DNA from: Camillea tinctor
Taxonomy: Eukaryota > Ascomycota > Sordariomycetes > Xylariales > Xylariaceae
Assembly: GCA_022578605.1 (NCBI GenBank)
Contig: MU394057.1
Coordinates: 62,001-126,000, forward strand
Reading direction: 5' to 3'
DNA length: 64,000 nucleotides
The number at the start of each line of letters is the position of its first letter. Positions within the stretch are counted from its first letter, which is position 1. The translations under genes and the position numbers were made by a program. Shown in pieces: positions 1 to 11,386 of the stretch. Below the pieces are notes generated by a model that saw only the letters and a program-made list of their open reading frames with translations, had not been told where the DNA came from and searched no databases.

Positions 1-2710
1 CTTATATGGTTCGCTGGTGGGTTTGCCGAAGGTCTTGACCCAATGGTCTTTGAGCGTCGCAAATCTCTTCCGAGTATTCACCCCTGATTCAATCGAGGCC
101 AGAGTTAAGCTCCGTTTCAGCGAATGAAGTGACACTCCATTCGTGATGGTCTCTATAAGCCCCGAGGACTCTCCAGTGACAAGGATCCGCATAAGCTTTA
201 CCCATACAGGAACACCCGCATCTACCCATATCTTATGGCAGACCTGGATGAGTTGACAGGCGAAAGCTTCCTGCCGGAGGTCAGCTCCCGTCTTGACAAT
301 AACGCTGACAAGATCCCAGTTTTTCATCCATCCGTATGGCGAAGTCTTCCGGATTCGTTCTTTCTTGACGTTCCAAGCCTCGCCGAAGACTGCAGCGCTG
401 GGATCATCTCGATCCCCCTTTCTCTGAACTCCTCCCGTCATCGCATCGTTTTCCATCCTGGCAGCGCCGGCGTTGATGTTACTGGCTGGATCAAACTCCT
501 CATCTAGTTCGCCACCTTCCGTAGCTGAAGCTGGAGCCGAGGCTGAAGCCGAAGCCGATGAGGCGGCGGCGGCGGCGGCTGCCGCGGTTGTTGTTGACTT
601 GGCTATGATCAAATCAAACGTCGGTCCGTGCCCATCGTCAAGATCAAAGCTCTGTTCCTCAAGACTTTGCATGCTAGCGATGATTTTGGACCTAATGGCA
701 GCAACTTCTTGACGTGGTCTTTTCCCGCTCGTAGCCTCTAATTGCGCTAACATTTGGGATGCTGTCCGCATGTGTGTCGCTAATGCGGAGAAATCTGGCT
801 GCTGCTGTGGCTGGTCACTTGTAGTATAGCTCCTGCTTGGTAACGATATTCTCTTCAACGAACCTGGGCTGCTCGACCTAGACGTAGATGCGATGGAGGT
901 TTGCGGCGGGGGCTCGGATATAACAGGTGAATTTATAGTACCATTCGGCAGGCTTTTACGATGTGCGAGCACTCTCTCACGGTGCTGATCAAGAGAATCG
1001 TCATCGTCATCGTCGTAAGGTTTAAGCATGGGAGAGCTGCCTAGATCCCCAGAGGTTGGTTCAAATACACTGTCTATGTTATCAATTGCAGGTGAAGGCA
1101 TACGGTCATTTGTTGGCGCTCGTTGAGCGTCCGACAGATCAAATATTCGCCTTCGATTATTAGGCTCGGCCATTAGGTTGCCAAGGAGTCGTTGGTTATC
1201 CCCTGAGGTAGGATCGAAAGTAAAATCATCTCGGAGTATCTCAACCATCAACAGATATGGTACCTTCTCAGCGCTATTTAGCACGGTTGCTTCAGCAGGA
1301 TTCACTCTCACGACACGATGATGCCGGCTTTTTGAAGGTGATCCATCGACTAAGGTAGGTGGGCAGATGATGGGGATATCTAATTCAGCAGGTAAGTCTC
1401 TAGCAATGAGAGCGAGCTCAGCTCGCAAGGCGCTAAGACGTGCGGGCTTCGGCACACTGACAAGACGGTTCGAAATGTCTTCCAGTGCCGTTAAAAACAA
1501 AGTCTGAACACGGAAGTAGTTCTGTCGAAGCAACCTCGCCTTCTGCGCCTGTGTCATCTCGGCAAGACTTAGCAGAGTCTTTATATGATGAGAATGTCTG
1601 CGCGAAATGGTGTCTGTCGGACGTGGTAACCCAGCAGAAAGTGGAGTGGTCGGTCGAGTGACCATCTTAGGTGACCGTACCTCCGGAAGCGGCAGGGAGG
1701 AGGAACTCAGACGGGCCTCGATCAACTTGCCGTCGATAAAGGCTGGCTTTCGCCTCTCAGTGGTGTTATTATCAGAACTTTTTTCAGGTGGAGAAGGCGA
1801 GGATACCGCAGGACGGGCCAACTTCTCAGCAGACTGAGTGGGAGCTTTCGATTCGGGTGCACTGCCGATCCGTGGCCCGTCCCGTGGCCCGTCCCGTGGC
1901 CCATCCCGAGTCCGTCTTGACCTGGTCGTGCTGTTGCCGGTCACAGTTTGGCTCCTCGTTATTTTCGAGGCCTGGCTGGCTTCCGAGATGACATCACCGA
2001 CCGGTTGGGACTTTCGTGCCTGCGCAACAGCGAGCGGCCCTGCCCATTTTGGCAAGAGGGGAAGCCCAACGCTGGCCAAGACGAAACTTGCAAGTACGGT
2101 GACGGGTAGTATGTTTTCCGTGATCTTCTCCTCTCTCACCGAATCGGTGAGGCCGAAGACAATATGTTGTACTTTGTTGTAGACCCTCCTGCAAGTCTTG
2201 AAAGCTTGTGCTTGGGGAGCCGATGAGAGATCGCGTAGGTAGGTTTGGAACAGCCAGAACGTCTAAAAGCAAGAACTCAGCACATCACGAGTCACGAAGG
2301 CATTGTAACGTGCCCTTAGGCCTTGGAGGAAGAGGGCGTGGTGACCAACCAGTAGAGCGGCAGTGACGGATTCCTCGCATAGATCCAACAGAAACTCCTC
2401 CAGAGCCATAGACTCATTGTCGACACTGATTATAAGGTGGCACAACTGTGGCAGGAAGAACTCGATATCCTCGTAAGGAAACTGGCGGAGCTTAGAACAG
2501 AGGGTGTAGGTGATGCCCACATGGTCGGCGTAGCGGCTACACACAGAGAGACTCGGGGTCAGAGAGAAGTCACAGCGGCGAGGAAAGATTCAAAGAAAAG
2601 GAAGAAAAGAAGAAAAAAAGGGCGGCTCACGATAGGTAAGAGACAGAAAGAAAGGGGTTTTGGTTGAAGACATCACTCTCGATAAAGCGCTGGAGCAGAT
2701 CCCACGACAT
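1..2710 (-). CDS. PIK1: Phosphatidylinositol 4-kinase PIK1 (3' end cut by window edge)
   Basis: Phosphorylates phosphatidylinositol to PI4P at the Golgi and in the nucleus, driving secretion. Exons read 2710-2631, 2536-2350 and 2262-1; introns are 94 and 87 bp with GT-AG ends. The start ATG (2710-2708) begins a protein opening MSWDLLQRFIESDVFNQ, as in fungal Pik1. Exon 2 carries the lipid-kinase-unique helical region (PYEDIEFFLPQLCHL, MALEEFLLDLCEES). Exon 3 is open for 754 codons: a long low-complexity middle (an RDGP repeat from a 12-nt unit near 1870-1910, an Ala run near 560-590), then the start of the kinase domain (WDLVSVIVKTGADLRQEAF and MRILVTGESSGLIETI). The catalytic and activation loops lie beyond position 1, so 843 residues are visible. 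The only long reading frame touches the edge, so the exon structure was read by hand. Family assignment is very secure; the exact exon edges are well supported by frame. Confidence 0.93.
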
Positions 2711-4417
2711 AGCGAATTATCTTCGCACGGAGGAAAAGAGACCATGTCACCTAATATGCTCGACATTAAACGGAACTATCGAAAGAGCGGCTAGCATTGC
2801 TGCTTGAATTCGAGAAGAGAGAGCGCGCACATGGACGTTAGAATTGGAATCGGTAAAACTGGAGAGATAAGCGTTTATAATTATGGTTAATTGTTGGGTT
2901 TTGATATTGGTTGAAGTTGTGGTAGTGGTAATGGTAATGGTAGTGGTGATGGTAATGGTAATGGTAATGGTAAGGGTAGCGGTGGTAGTTGTGGTTTTGG
3001 TTTTAGTTATGAATTTAGGTACGGGATCGAGTTAAAGTTCGGATTAGAATTGGCCATTCAAACAATTGTCAAGTAGGTACTATGTACTATGTACCACCTT
3101 AGCAGCTCTAGCGTAGGGATGGAAGCTGCCAAAAAGGTGTGTAACGCTATGTACATACAAGAGAGAGAGAGAATACGTGTAGGACCCAGAGCGGCGACGC
3201 AAGACTGAAGTAGCCCTGACCGTACAACCCATCTCCCTAATTTGATTGGTCAGTACCACTGCGCTTCTCCAGTTTGTTCCTTTTAGGGGCCGATTCTACC
3301 GACACCAGCAGCCAGTCCAGTCCCTTTTTTCCCTATTCACATGGACTTGTTACAAGTTGCCAATTGGCACGTCCAGCTAGGTACTAACCTAGGTAGTTAT
3401 ACCGTTGTGTATTATAGCTGAATCTAGGTGACGACAAGTACCAGACATATTCGGTCATTTTTCCCTAGCTTCCATGGCATTTGAGACACCACCTGAGAAC
3501 TCACCTCGTAGCGAATAGTTGCTTTTCTTTTCCCTTTTCTCTTTTTTTATACTTACGCCCCTTCTTTCATTTTATTTTATTTCATTTTTGTCTTTTCTTA
3601 ATTATTATTTACTCCTTTTGCTCGAATTTGGATGGCAGGGAACCCAAACAGACACACTTCATTGCCCCCCTTTTCCTCATTCCATTCGTAGTTGATTTTC
3701 GGGGAAATGCTATTCAGGGGTAAGCTATTTGGAGCGGGGCAGTTTCTTCCATTGCTTCCCTATTTTCCCGTATCATCACCCCCCTTTGTCGCTTACTACT
3801 TATATATACCTAATACTCCCCCTTCCCCCCCTCCTCCCCCCTCTCTCTCTATTCTACTTGACATCGTAAACTTGAAGTAATTAAGTAGAAGGCATACCAC
3901 TAGCCTTGAATAATGTCTTTGTGATCCACACAACAAAAACGACAGACCAACTCATGCTGCATAAATACGTTGGGATGAAGAGCTTATAGCAAGCTGTATA
4001 TGTATATGCACCCATCCTTTCTCCTCACGCCTTTCCTCTTCTTTAAGGTGAATGGTGATCACAGGTCCATCGACTGAGTTGTCATGGTTCCGAACGCCAT
4101 CTCTTTCAACCATAGATGGGAAATGCTCATTCCTGTGATCAATTATGGGGACTACAGTAAAAGAAAAGAAAAAAGAAGAAACCCTTACAAGTCCAGATAG
4201 TAACGCAGAGCAGCGACTCAATATCTATTCCGGATTCGACCTCCCTTATCAATATAGGGTAGCTCCCCCCTTAGACCGCTAACGCCAATGTATGCTCTCC
4301 ATGCATCGCAAATATAAAACGCCGGCAGCTCCAATATCATACGTCGTGTAGCCATTGTTATCATGTCCTTGGTACATCTTTTTTTCCCTGGTATAATGTA
4401 GACCGAACCTCAGAACC
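2711..4417. other. Intergenic: PIK1 upstream region and NC2-alpha 3' flank
   Basis: No gene recognised. Holds an imperfect (TGGTAA)n-type repeat at about 2921-2990, just upstream of PIK1, and pyrimidine-rich low-complexity DNA at 3520-3600 and 3810-3855. Short open frames here show no family resemblance. Confidence 0.6.
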
Positions 4418-5497
4418 TCAGGCCGGAACCTTTTTCTTGCGCCCGCCTCTTCCCTTCTTCTTGACTTCTCCTGTATCCAGATCGTCATCACTATCGCTCT
4501 CTGGTTTCGCCTTGCCCGAACTTCTAGCCCCTTCTTTCTCCTCGTTTACCTTGGCTACAATGTCTTGCAGAAAATCCCACTCATTAGTTGAGTCTATTGC
4601 TTGCTTGAGCATCGGCGCAGTGATCCGTTTCGAGTTCTTCTCCCTGGCAACCTCTGCACTCTTATTGACCAGCTGCACCATGAATAACTCCAATGCCTTG
4701 CCGACAGCAATGGGCGTTTGCTGGGCAACCTTGCCTACCTCCTCATCGGCCTGCATTATTCGCTTGATGCGCGCGGTGGGGAATTTCGTTCTGACAGGAG
4801 AAGCTATGATCTCATCTTGCTTCGCTACCTGGGCAGCTTTTCGGGGCGGCATGGCGCTGTTTACTGGCTCCAAAGTTCTGGTGTAATCTGAGATAGGCGG
4901 TGGTTGAGATTTCTGGAGATGGATGGGCGGTGTTCTTGCTTGGTAGCTAGCTGATGGGAACGAGTCGGTGTAAGGCGGATAGTACGGTGGAGGGGCGGTC
5001 GGGGTCTGAAGATGATGATATGGTGACTGAGGTTGAGACTGAGGTTGAGATTGGGATTGGGCAAATTGTGGTTGCTGGTGTTGATGAGGAAAATAGTGGC
5101 CGCCTTGGTGGTGCTGAGCGACAGCCGGATTAGAGTACGGATTGAAGGCGTTGCCGTTGATGCTGCTGTATGCAGCAGCAGTGGGTTGGTGTGCGGATGG
5201 TGGTGCTGGTGCTGTTGCTGGTGCAGGCGGCTGATGATATGTGTTGTAATGATTGTGGTATTGGTGGGGCTGTGGCTGACCATAACCCAAACGAGGTCCA
5301 GGCGCCTGAGTTCGCGGCTGTGCCTGCAAGGGATAAGCACCTGCCGAGTAGCTGGAATGTGGGTGCAGATCAGAGATGGAAGTAGCAGAGGTAGGAATAG
5401 AAGTAGGGGCAGTCGCGGTTGTGGCCGGATCAGCTCCGGAGAAAAATGAAGATAGGTCTGGAGACTTAGGTGCGTACGAACTGTCTTCGGTCGACAT
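4418..5497 (-). CDS. BUR6: NC2-alpha (DRAP1/Bur6) TBP-binding corepressor, histone fold
   Basis: Predicted alpha subunit of negative cofactor 2, which pairs with NC2-beta on TBP-DNA and regulates preinitiation-complex assembly. The frame opens further upstream, but ATG 5497-5495 (MSTEDSSYAPKSPDLSSFF) is chosen because the extra 43 residues are hydrophobic translation of a CT-rich leader. This gives 359 residues with no intron. Residues 1 to about 230 are low complexity (Pro, Gln, His, Ser, Tyr). The histone fold starts near residue 237 (FPTARIKRIMQADEEVGKVA, then ALELFMVQLVNKSAEVA and KRITAPMLKQAI). The tail is acidic then basic (GRGGRKKK). The IMQ-DEE-GKVA signature fits NC2-alpha better than Dpb3/POLE4 or CHRAC subunits, which usually read LPLARIK. 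Yeast and human NC2-alpha lack this long N-terminal extension. Confidence 0.85.
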   Translation of the reverse strand: MSTEDSSYAPKSPDLSSFFSGADPATTATAPTSIPTSATSISDLHPHSSYSAGAYPLQAQPRTQAPGPRLGYGQPQPHQYHNHYNTYHQPPAPATAPAPPSAHQPTAAAYSSINGNAFNPYSNPAVAQHHQGGHYFPHQHQQPQFAQSQSQPQSQPQSPYHHLQTPTAPPPYYPPYTDSFPSASYQARTPPIHLQKSQPPPISDYTRTLEPVNSAMPPRKAAQVAKQDEIIASPVRTKFPTARIKRIMQADEEVGKVAQQTPIAVGKALELFMVQLVNKSAEVAREKNSKRITAPMLKQAIDSTNEWDFLQDIVAKVNEEKEGARSSGKAKPESDSDDDLDTGEVKKKGRGGRKKKVPA

Positions 5498-8002
5498 GTT
5501 CTCGAAGAAAAGAAAAAGCGAGGAAGAAAAAACACACACAAAAACACACAAAAAATACACTAATAAAGAAACTCGGTAGTACAGGGGGACAAACGGTAGA
5601 ACAGCTGGAACGGGACTGGACAGCAACCGTTCTTGGAATGGCGCGGGGTGAAAGGTGTGGAAAAGGTATGTATGTACCAGACTTCTTTGAGACCTTATCC
5701 AACCTTCTTTCTTTGTTTTCTCTCTTCGTGGGACTCGGAGAGTTGATTTGTGTGGCTGGTTCTTGCAAAACTTGATGGATGGGTTAAGGTATGGTGTGGG
5801 AGTAAAGAATAAAAAGACAGGGATGGCTTTTTATTGGAATGGTGGAATGGTCATGGAGACTTGGTCCAACTAATGCAGGTCTTGAAGAGCTCCTGCTTCA
5901 GCTATCCAACCACTGATATGGTGCCTGCTATCTGCTACTACACTCACAGGCACATGATGCAGGTGACGCAGAAGCTGTACGGCAAGTAGTAGGTAACGGT
6001 AACAGTACTAGACAAAGAAGTACGACACCAGAGCCTAAGCTCCTAATACAGCAGCAGTAGGTAGACCTGATACCTAAAAAAAAGTATTTCTAGATATCTA
6101 AGGTAAAAATCCAAAGCTACCTAACTCAACCTCTGGTCAAGACACTACCAACGATAAAATAGGTTGCGCAGGGTTGACCAGCGATCGGATAGGTATAAAA
6201 GTATGTGGATTGAGTTTACAAGTTGTTGGGAATCTCCAATGCGGGATGCAGGTATTATGGTGTGGGTAAGGTGGTAGTAATAGTAATAGTAATAGTGATA
6301 GTCTTGTGTATAAATATGATATCTCGATACGGCTTATTGTTGGTGGCAACAAGCCAGAAAGACAAAATGTGACAGACAAGAGGCAATAGGGACAAGAACA
6401 GAATAGTTTGGGCTGTATAGGTTGTACGGGCTGTACCGGGCTGTACCGGGCTGTACGGGATCTTCAAAATTGGGTATTGCCGGGCGGTGAAAGTGGGGTA
6501 AGGAGCTCGAGGTGAGGCTCGCAGAGATTGATTGGTGGAGGTGGAAGTAGTGGCTCGAGCTTCTTTTTTCTGACGCGCTATTTGGGACCTTCCTCGAATT
6601 TTTTGGTCCAGCTTTTTCCTACCTGCTGCACGGGCGGCGAAAGAGCACTGTTTTTATATTCGAGCACCGAAACGACTCAGGGGTCCCAGCGCTAGTAACC
6701 CTTAAGTACCTATTGTGATTGACACCGCCACGGAAAGTAACTTGCAGAGAGGAAGAGAGCAGCCCACTCATTTGATGCACACCATCACTTACCTTACCAA
6801 TGTACATTGATCTGTAAGTCGATTCGGTACGTACCTACGTACATACTACATGGTAATCTACACCTATATACATACCTTCATCCATACTACTATAGTACTA
6901 CTCTTACACACATAACCTTAATAGTAATAGTGTAAGTACCATATTAGTGTATCGATGTACATTACAATCAGTCACCCAAGTACCCCCCCTAGGTTACATG
7001 CTTACAGGGAAGCTAGCCTCATTACCCCCCTTCTTCCTTGCCTTCTTTCTTCCACTTCAAACTTTTTCTTCTTCTTCTCCTTCTCCTTCTTATTCTTCAC
7101 TTCGCATTAGGTTTATGTTTACACTCATTGGAGATGGTTTTTCGTTTCTTACCAGCCCATTCGGTCGTGCACAACACCCTATTGATTTATTCGCATTAGG
7201 CCTACGTAAGAAAAGGCCTTAGTTTCAACCAACGTGGCATTGTGGCTGCATTATTCAGTTACCAGCCGATGGAGCAACCGGCACAAGACCTCTTAACCGG
7301 CGCGCTTTGTCATGCGCAAAGACTCACTTACCAGAGCTAGAACTGTCTGAAAAGTAGGCTCCCGCAGATCACTAGGCTCTAGCTGCAGGCTGAGAGCAAA
7401 ACCGTGAATATCCCGTCGGTACCTGGTATACAGTCTTAGTTCCCATCAGAAGGTCTTCCGAAATATCCACCAAGCCTTGAGGTCGTATTTTTTATTATTT
7501 TTTATTTTTTATTATTTTTCATCGTATCAAAAGAGATTTTTCCTCCTCTTCATACACCAAACACATGGAACCCCGGAACTTGGAAATGCAAGCAATTGGC
7601 TTGGCCAGTGTGTATGTATTCTCGATACATGCGCATCTCATATACCCACACCATAATCATGTTCCGTCCCACCTTGCTCCGTACTTGGATACTAGTAGTA
7701 TCATGCTTTTCAATCCGGATTCATCGCTAGCAACTATTATGCAACTATTTCAAACACCTGCCTACAATAGCTTAAGTTTGTATTCCGTCATGGGTGATGA
7801 TAAGTTTGCAAAGAGCTTTTTCGGAGACTAAAATCTCAGTAGATTAGAAGCCGAGTGTTCCTACGCTATGGTTCCTTTTCCACTGGGTTGTCTATGATGG
7901 GAGTTACTTGATCTAATCTGACATGGCACGAGCGCGAATTCGAGCCGGGTTGATCCCACTGCTCCCCAAAAACCTGCATCAAGTGGATGCTGTTATACAT
8001 AT
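5498..8002. other. Intergenic: NC2-alpha upstream region and hydrolase 3' flank
   Basis: No supported gene. Contains an imperfect TAGTAA repeat (6270-6305), a tandem 11-bp unit around CGGGCTGTACC (6424-6459), pyrimidine-rich DNA at 7040-7095 and an AT-rich run at 7489-7520. The 88-codon frame at 7565-7831 has no recognisable domain and was not called. Confidence 0.55.
6424..6459. repeat. Short tandem repeat, ~11-bp unit
   Basis: About three imperfect copies of CGGGCTGTAC(C) lie about 0.9 kb upstream of the NC2-alpha start. Seen directly; no function inferred. Confidence 0.8.
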
Positions 8003-9421
8003 TTAAATAGTTCTTCTAATTTTCTCTACTATTGCTCTTAATCCCTTCTCGCGATCTTCAGATGAGTTGCTTAGAAAGAGACAGGCAACCGGCCAAGCGT
8101 GGATTCCCCCAGACTCAGCTCTACTACTGAAATTTACACCACACTCCTCCCAGAATTTGGTCAACCTTTCGATTTCAAGCGCCAATGCCTCTTCGGTACC
8201 ATAGGTCAAATAGATACCTTTTGAGGGGGTTGCTTTATGCCACCATTCAACGTCTCTGCAGTTACCCGGAGATAATAAAGGATCTTCTGCCGCGATATGC
8301 TTGCCCGAATATTGGCGAGCGTATAAATGCAAGTTTCCAGCATCGAGATAATCACTTGCAGTATTTCGATGCTTGTCGGAGACGAGTGTCACCCATGGTG
8401 AGATGAGTATCGCCATTCCAGGCTTAGCCAAATGCCAGGTCCCGACTTTGCTCATCTTCGCCAAGTGGCGATTCAAATTGGCGAGATGAAGCAGAAGGCT
8501 GAGAACAATAGTTGCCCCTGCTGAGTCACCGCTCACGCAAATCTTTTCCGGGTCACCCACCATTAAAAGTACGTGCTCATATCCTGCGATCGCCTCTTGT
8601 AACTGCGTAGGGAAGCAGCCATCGGGAACTAGAGTATACTCCAAGGCAAATATTGCAGGATTCCGGTATCCAGCACTTCTTAGAAGACTCAACCACGTAA
8701 TAAGGAACTCGAGATAGAAATATGACGAGCCCATCGAAAACCCACCACCTGTGCCGGAGATTAGCCACATATGGGTATCTAGATAGATGCTGAATGTTCA
8801 TACATACCATGGGCATATAACACACAGACATCTGGTTTTTGCATGGGTTCTTGAATTATCCAGACACCCTTGAATCGTTTCTGGAACCAATGGAGTCAGC
8901 ACACGAGTGCGAGTAAAATCACGATGCCGCGAACAATGCTTACGTCTCTATATTCATTCCAGTGCACGGGCGACTTCACATAACCATGGCGCAACATCCT
9001 GAATCTCAGGAATGGTAGGGCTACCGACTTGGAGAAGAAGACTCTCCCCACCTTCGGTGGTATATTGGCGAAGGCATATCGAACACAGCGAACAACAAAG
9101 TCTTCAAATGGAGAAGCCTGCTGCACAAACAGGGGCTGTTTATTAGGTTCAACGAAGAAACGCTCGTGAATGAAGCTATGCGGTAACTCGAATACTGCAG
9201 GATGTCGTCAGCTTAGTCTGTTACGGAGATAATAGCGAGGGGCCTCTGGAGTTTAATGGGATATAGGCGCTCCCCATTGATACTAGCTGCTTACAGAGAA
9301 AAGGTAGGCATTGAAGCACAACGTATATCGTCTCGAAGAAGCCAACGTGGATCAGCAACTGTGGAGTCAAAAAGAGGCAGAAGACCATGCAGTCTAAGTA
9401 CGACACCGGACCCAGAATCAT
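8003..9421 (-). CDS. Alpha/beta hydrolase, HSL-like (alpha/beta hydrolase-3 family)
   Basis: Predicted serine esterase/lipase of the hormone-sensitive-lipase-like family. Exons: 9421-9295, 9194-8944, 8880-8808, 8748-8003; introns 100, 63 and 59 bp with GTAAGC, GTAAGC and GTATGT donors. Splicing gives 398 residues. The oxyanion motif HGGGF (about residues 150-154) is assembled across the last intron, which is strong support for that junction. The nucleophile is S226 in GDSAG. The likely acid lies in the region of GTEEALALE, and the likely catalytic His is in GGIHAWP near the C terminus. Residues 1-45 are hydrophobic (MVFCLFLTPQLLIHVGFF), suggesting a membrane anchor. Single-exon reading would lose the oxyanion hole, so an unspliced model is wrong. 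Substrate unknown. Confidence 0.85.
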
Positions 9422-11386
9422 CTTCCGGAGGTTACATATGATTATGTACGGCCAGGTTTATTGAATTACGCCGGGGGAGGAAGTTATACGATGTGACGTC
9501 TTGGTCAGAAGCCAGAGATGAAGAGAGCGAAGGTGGAAGGCAGAACGAGTTTCACTTTTTTGCCGGGAGTAGCACCGAGTTACGAGGGGCTTTACTAAGT
9601 AGTAGTAGGTAGATTAGGTTACTTGGTTGCTTTGACGGGGTTCCCAGTTTATGTAAAGAGGGAGTATTCTAGGAGGAAATGTTGAAATGGAAAGAAAGAA
9701 AATGAAAGAAAACGATGCGACGCGTTAATGCTTTACGTCTAAATAGCGAGGGTTCAACGAGGGAAGTTGTAAGCTACAGATTATCGTAAGTTTGTAAGTA
9801 TAATAGAGTAATTGGAAAGTCAATTAACTGACCAGTGACGTCGAAGATTGGCGGCTGAGCTTCATTGGATCCTCCTGTGGGTTTTTCGGGACCCGGCTAG
9901 CGTGCCACCGCATTAGGCCTGTACCTACCTGGGTTAGGTTCATGCCATAGACTTATACATAGTAGGTAGTAGTACCAAGGCTACTAGGTCAGGTAGTACG
10001 AATAACTCTATATCAAACATACCGCTCGTTTCTAGTGTAGCATGTGAAGATTGCTTGGATTATAAAAAGACGCATTTACGGTTGCTGTAGATAGATAATT
10101 GACACATGTTTTTCGTTAGTATGATAGGTTATATGAGTTTGTACGCTAGGTATATAAAGCAGGTAGCCAACAACATGAATATTCTTATATGTACCTATCT
10201 AGGTAAGGTGTATATATATATATTATACTCCCGGCCTACAATGGGTCAGGACAATGTAAATCATCTACAAGTGTGTTGGATAGACAGTAGATACTTAGGT
10301 AGGTATTTCTTTTGATATCATACCTACCTACCAATTTGCTGATGTTTCATTCTAATACAGATGATATATACTACATTTACCGCACTACCCACCTAACCTA
10401 CCTAGTATTTATTATCTTTCTATCGAAGCAGAATTCCTTGTGACTACTTACCTCCTTGCTTAGCTAGTAGCTTTCGGTATAGGCCAGTCATTATAGATCG
10501 GTCCATAGTTTTCAACTCGATAGCACACCGAAACATCTATACTACCTAACACATCCATGCCGAATGGCCTGAGAGTGGGATCACACACACACACACACAC
10601 ACACAACATACCAACTTATCACGAGTGTCTATAAGTTAGGTTAGGTTAGGTTAGAATACATATAATGTATAGGCTATATGTATCTCTGCACCAGACCCCC
10701 ACTCATCTCTCTCTCTTTTTTCCTTCCTCTCTTCTGGTCGGTGCTATTTTTGGTGAACTTGCTTGTTTCGCTCGTCCACCCATAAGTAGCCTTTCTTCGG
10801 AAGAGATCCCAGATAGGTGGGGCAGGGGGGGCGCGGACGTTATATGTAGTATGCATGCTACCTAGGTACGGTTGGTAGCTTATTATTACCCCTTTCAGAC
10901 ATCTCCCCCCTTCCCCTCCCGTGGGTATGCATAGAAAGACATGTATGTATAAACCTATCACAAAGAGGTAAGACACGGAAAAAAGAAAAAATTGGTAGTG
11001 TTTTCTAATACACCTCTCTAAATAGGTACTACTTAGGTAGCTTATGTAGGTATATGCCGAATAACTGTAAGCACCTATGCATGGAAACATCAACTTATGA
11101 ATTCATATAATCTAGCCTAGTACCTTTAAGCAATCTCTTTTTCTTTTTTTCCCTTCTTCTTGTCTGTCTGTCTCTGTCTTCTCTAAATCTAGATAGATTA
11201 TGTAGGCAAATTTCACTAACCCACGCTTGACCGCAAGACCGAAAAGCCGCCCACGACCCCACGTACGTAGGTAACCTATGCATGTAGGTGAGGCCCCAAG
11301 CTCGTTTACGGTAGGTAAGCCGTCGGTATGGAGTAATAGAACAGGGCCGCTTCTCTCTCTCCCCCTTTCCTCTGCTCTACTCTCCT
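9422..11386. other. Intergenic, rich in TAGGTA-type motifs
   Basis: No gene recognised. Dense in TACCTA/TAGGTA words (9925-11070), with a perfect TACCTAGGTA palindrome at 10859-10868, a CA dinucleotide run at 10582-10605 and four TTAGG units at 10636-10654. Confidence 0.6.
10582..10605. repeat. CA dinucleotide microsatellite
   Basis: Roughly twelve uninterrupted CA units, seen directly, followed 30 bp later by a (TTAGG)4-like run. Confidence 0.95.

Noticed and set aside
4861..5547. 228-codon frame overlapping NC2-alpha
   Set aside because: Alternative frame of the low-complexity N-terminal region; His/Thr/Leu-rich and without a family match.
5498..5626. N-terminal membrane segment of NC2-alpha from the longer frame
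   Set aside because: Hydrophobic residues arise from a CT-rich leader; the later ATG gives a normal nuclear protein.
7565..7831. 88-codon plus-strand frame as a small gene
   Set aside because: No family resemblance, splice context or composition signal; kept as intergenic.
10636..10654. TTAGG repeated about four times, resembling telomeric DNA
   Set aside because: Fungal telomeres are normally TTAGGG; this is only about 19 bp, a 5-bp unit, and lies among other short repeats.
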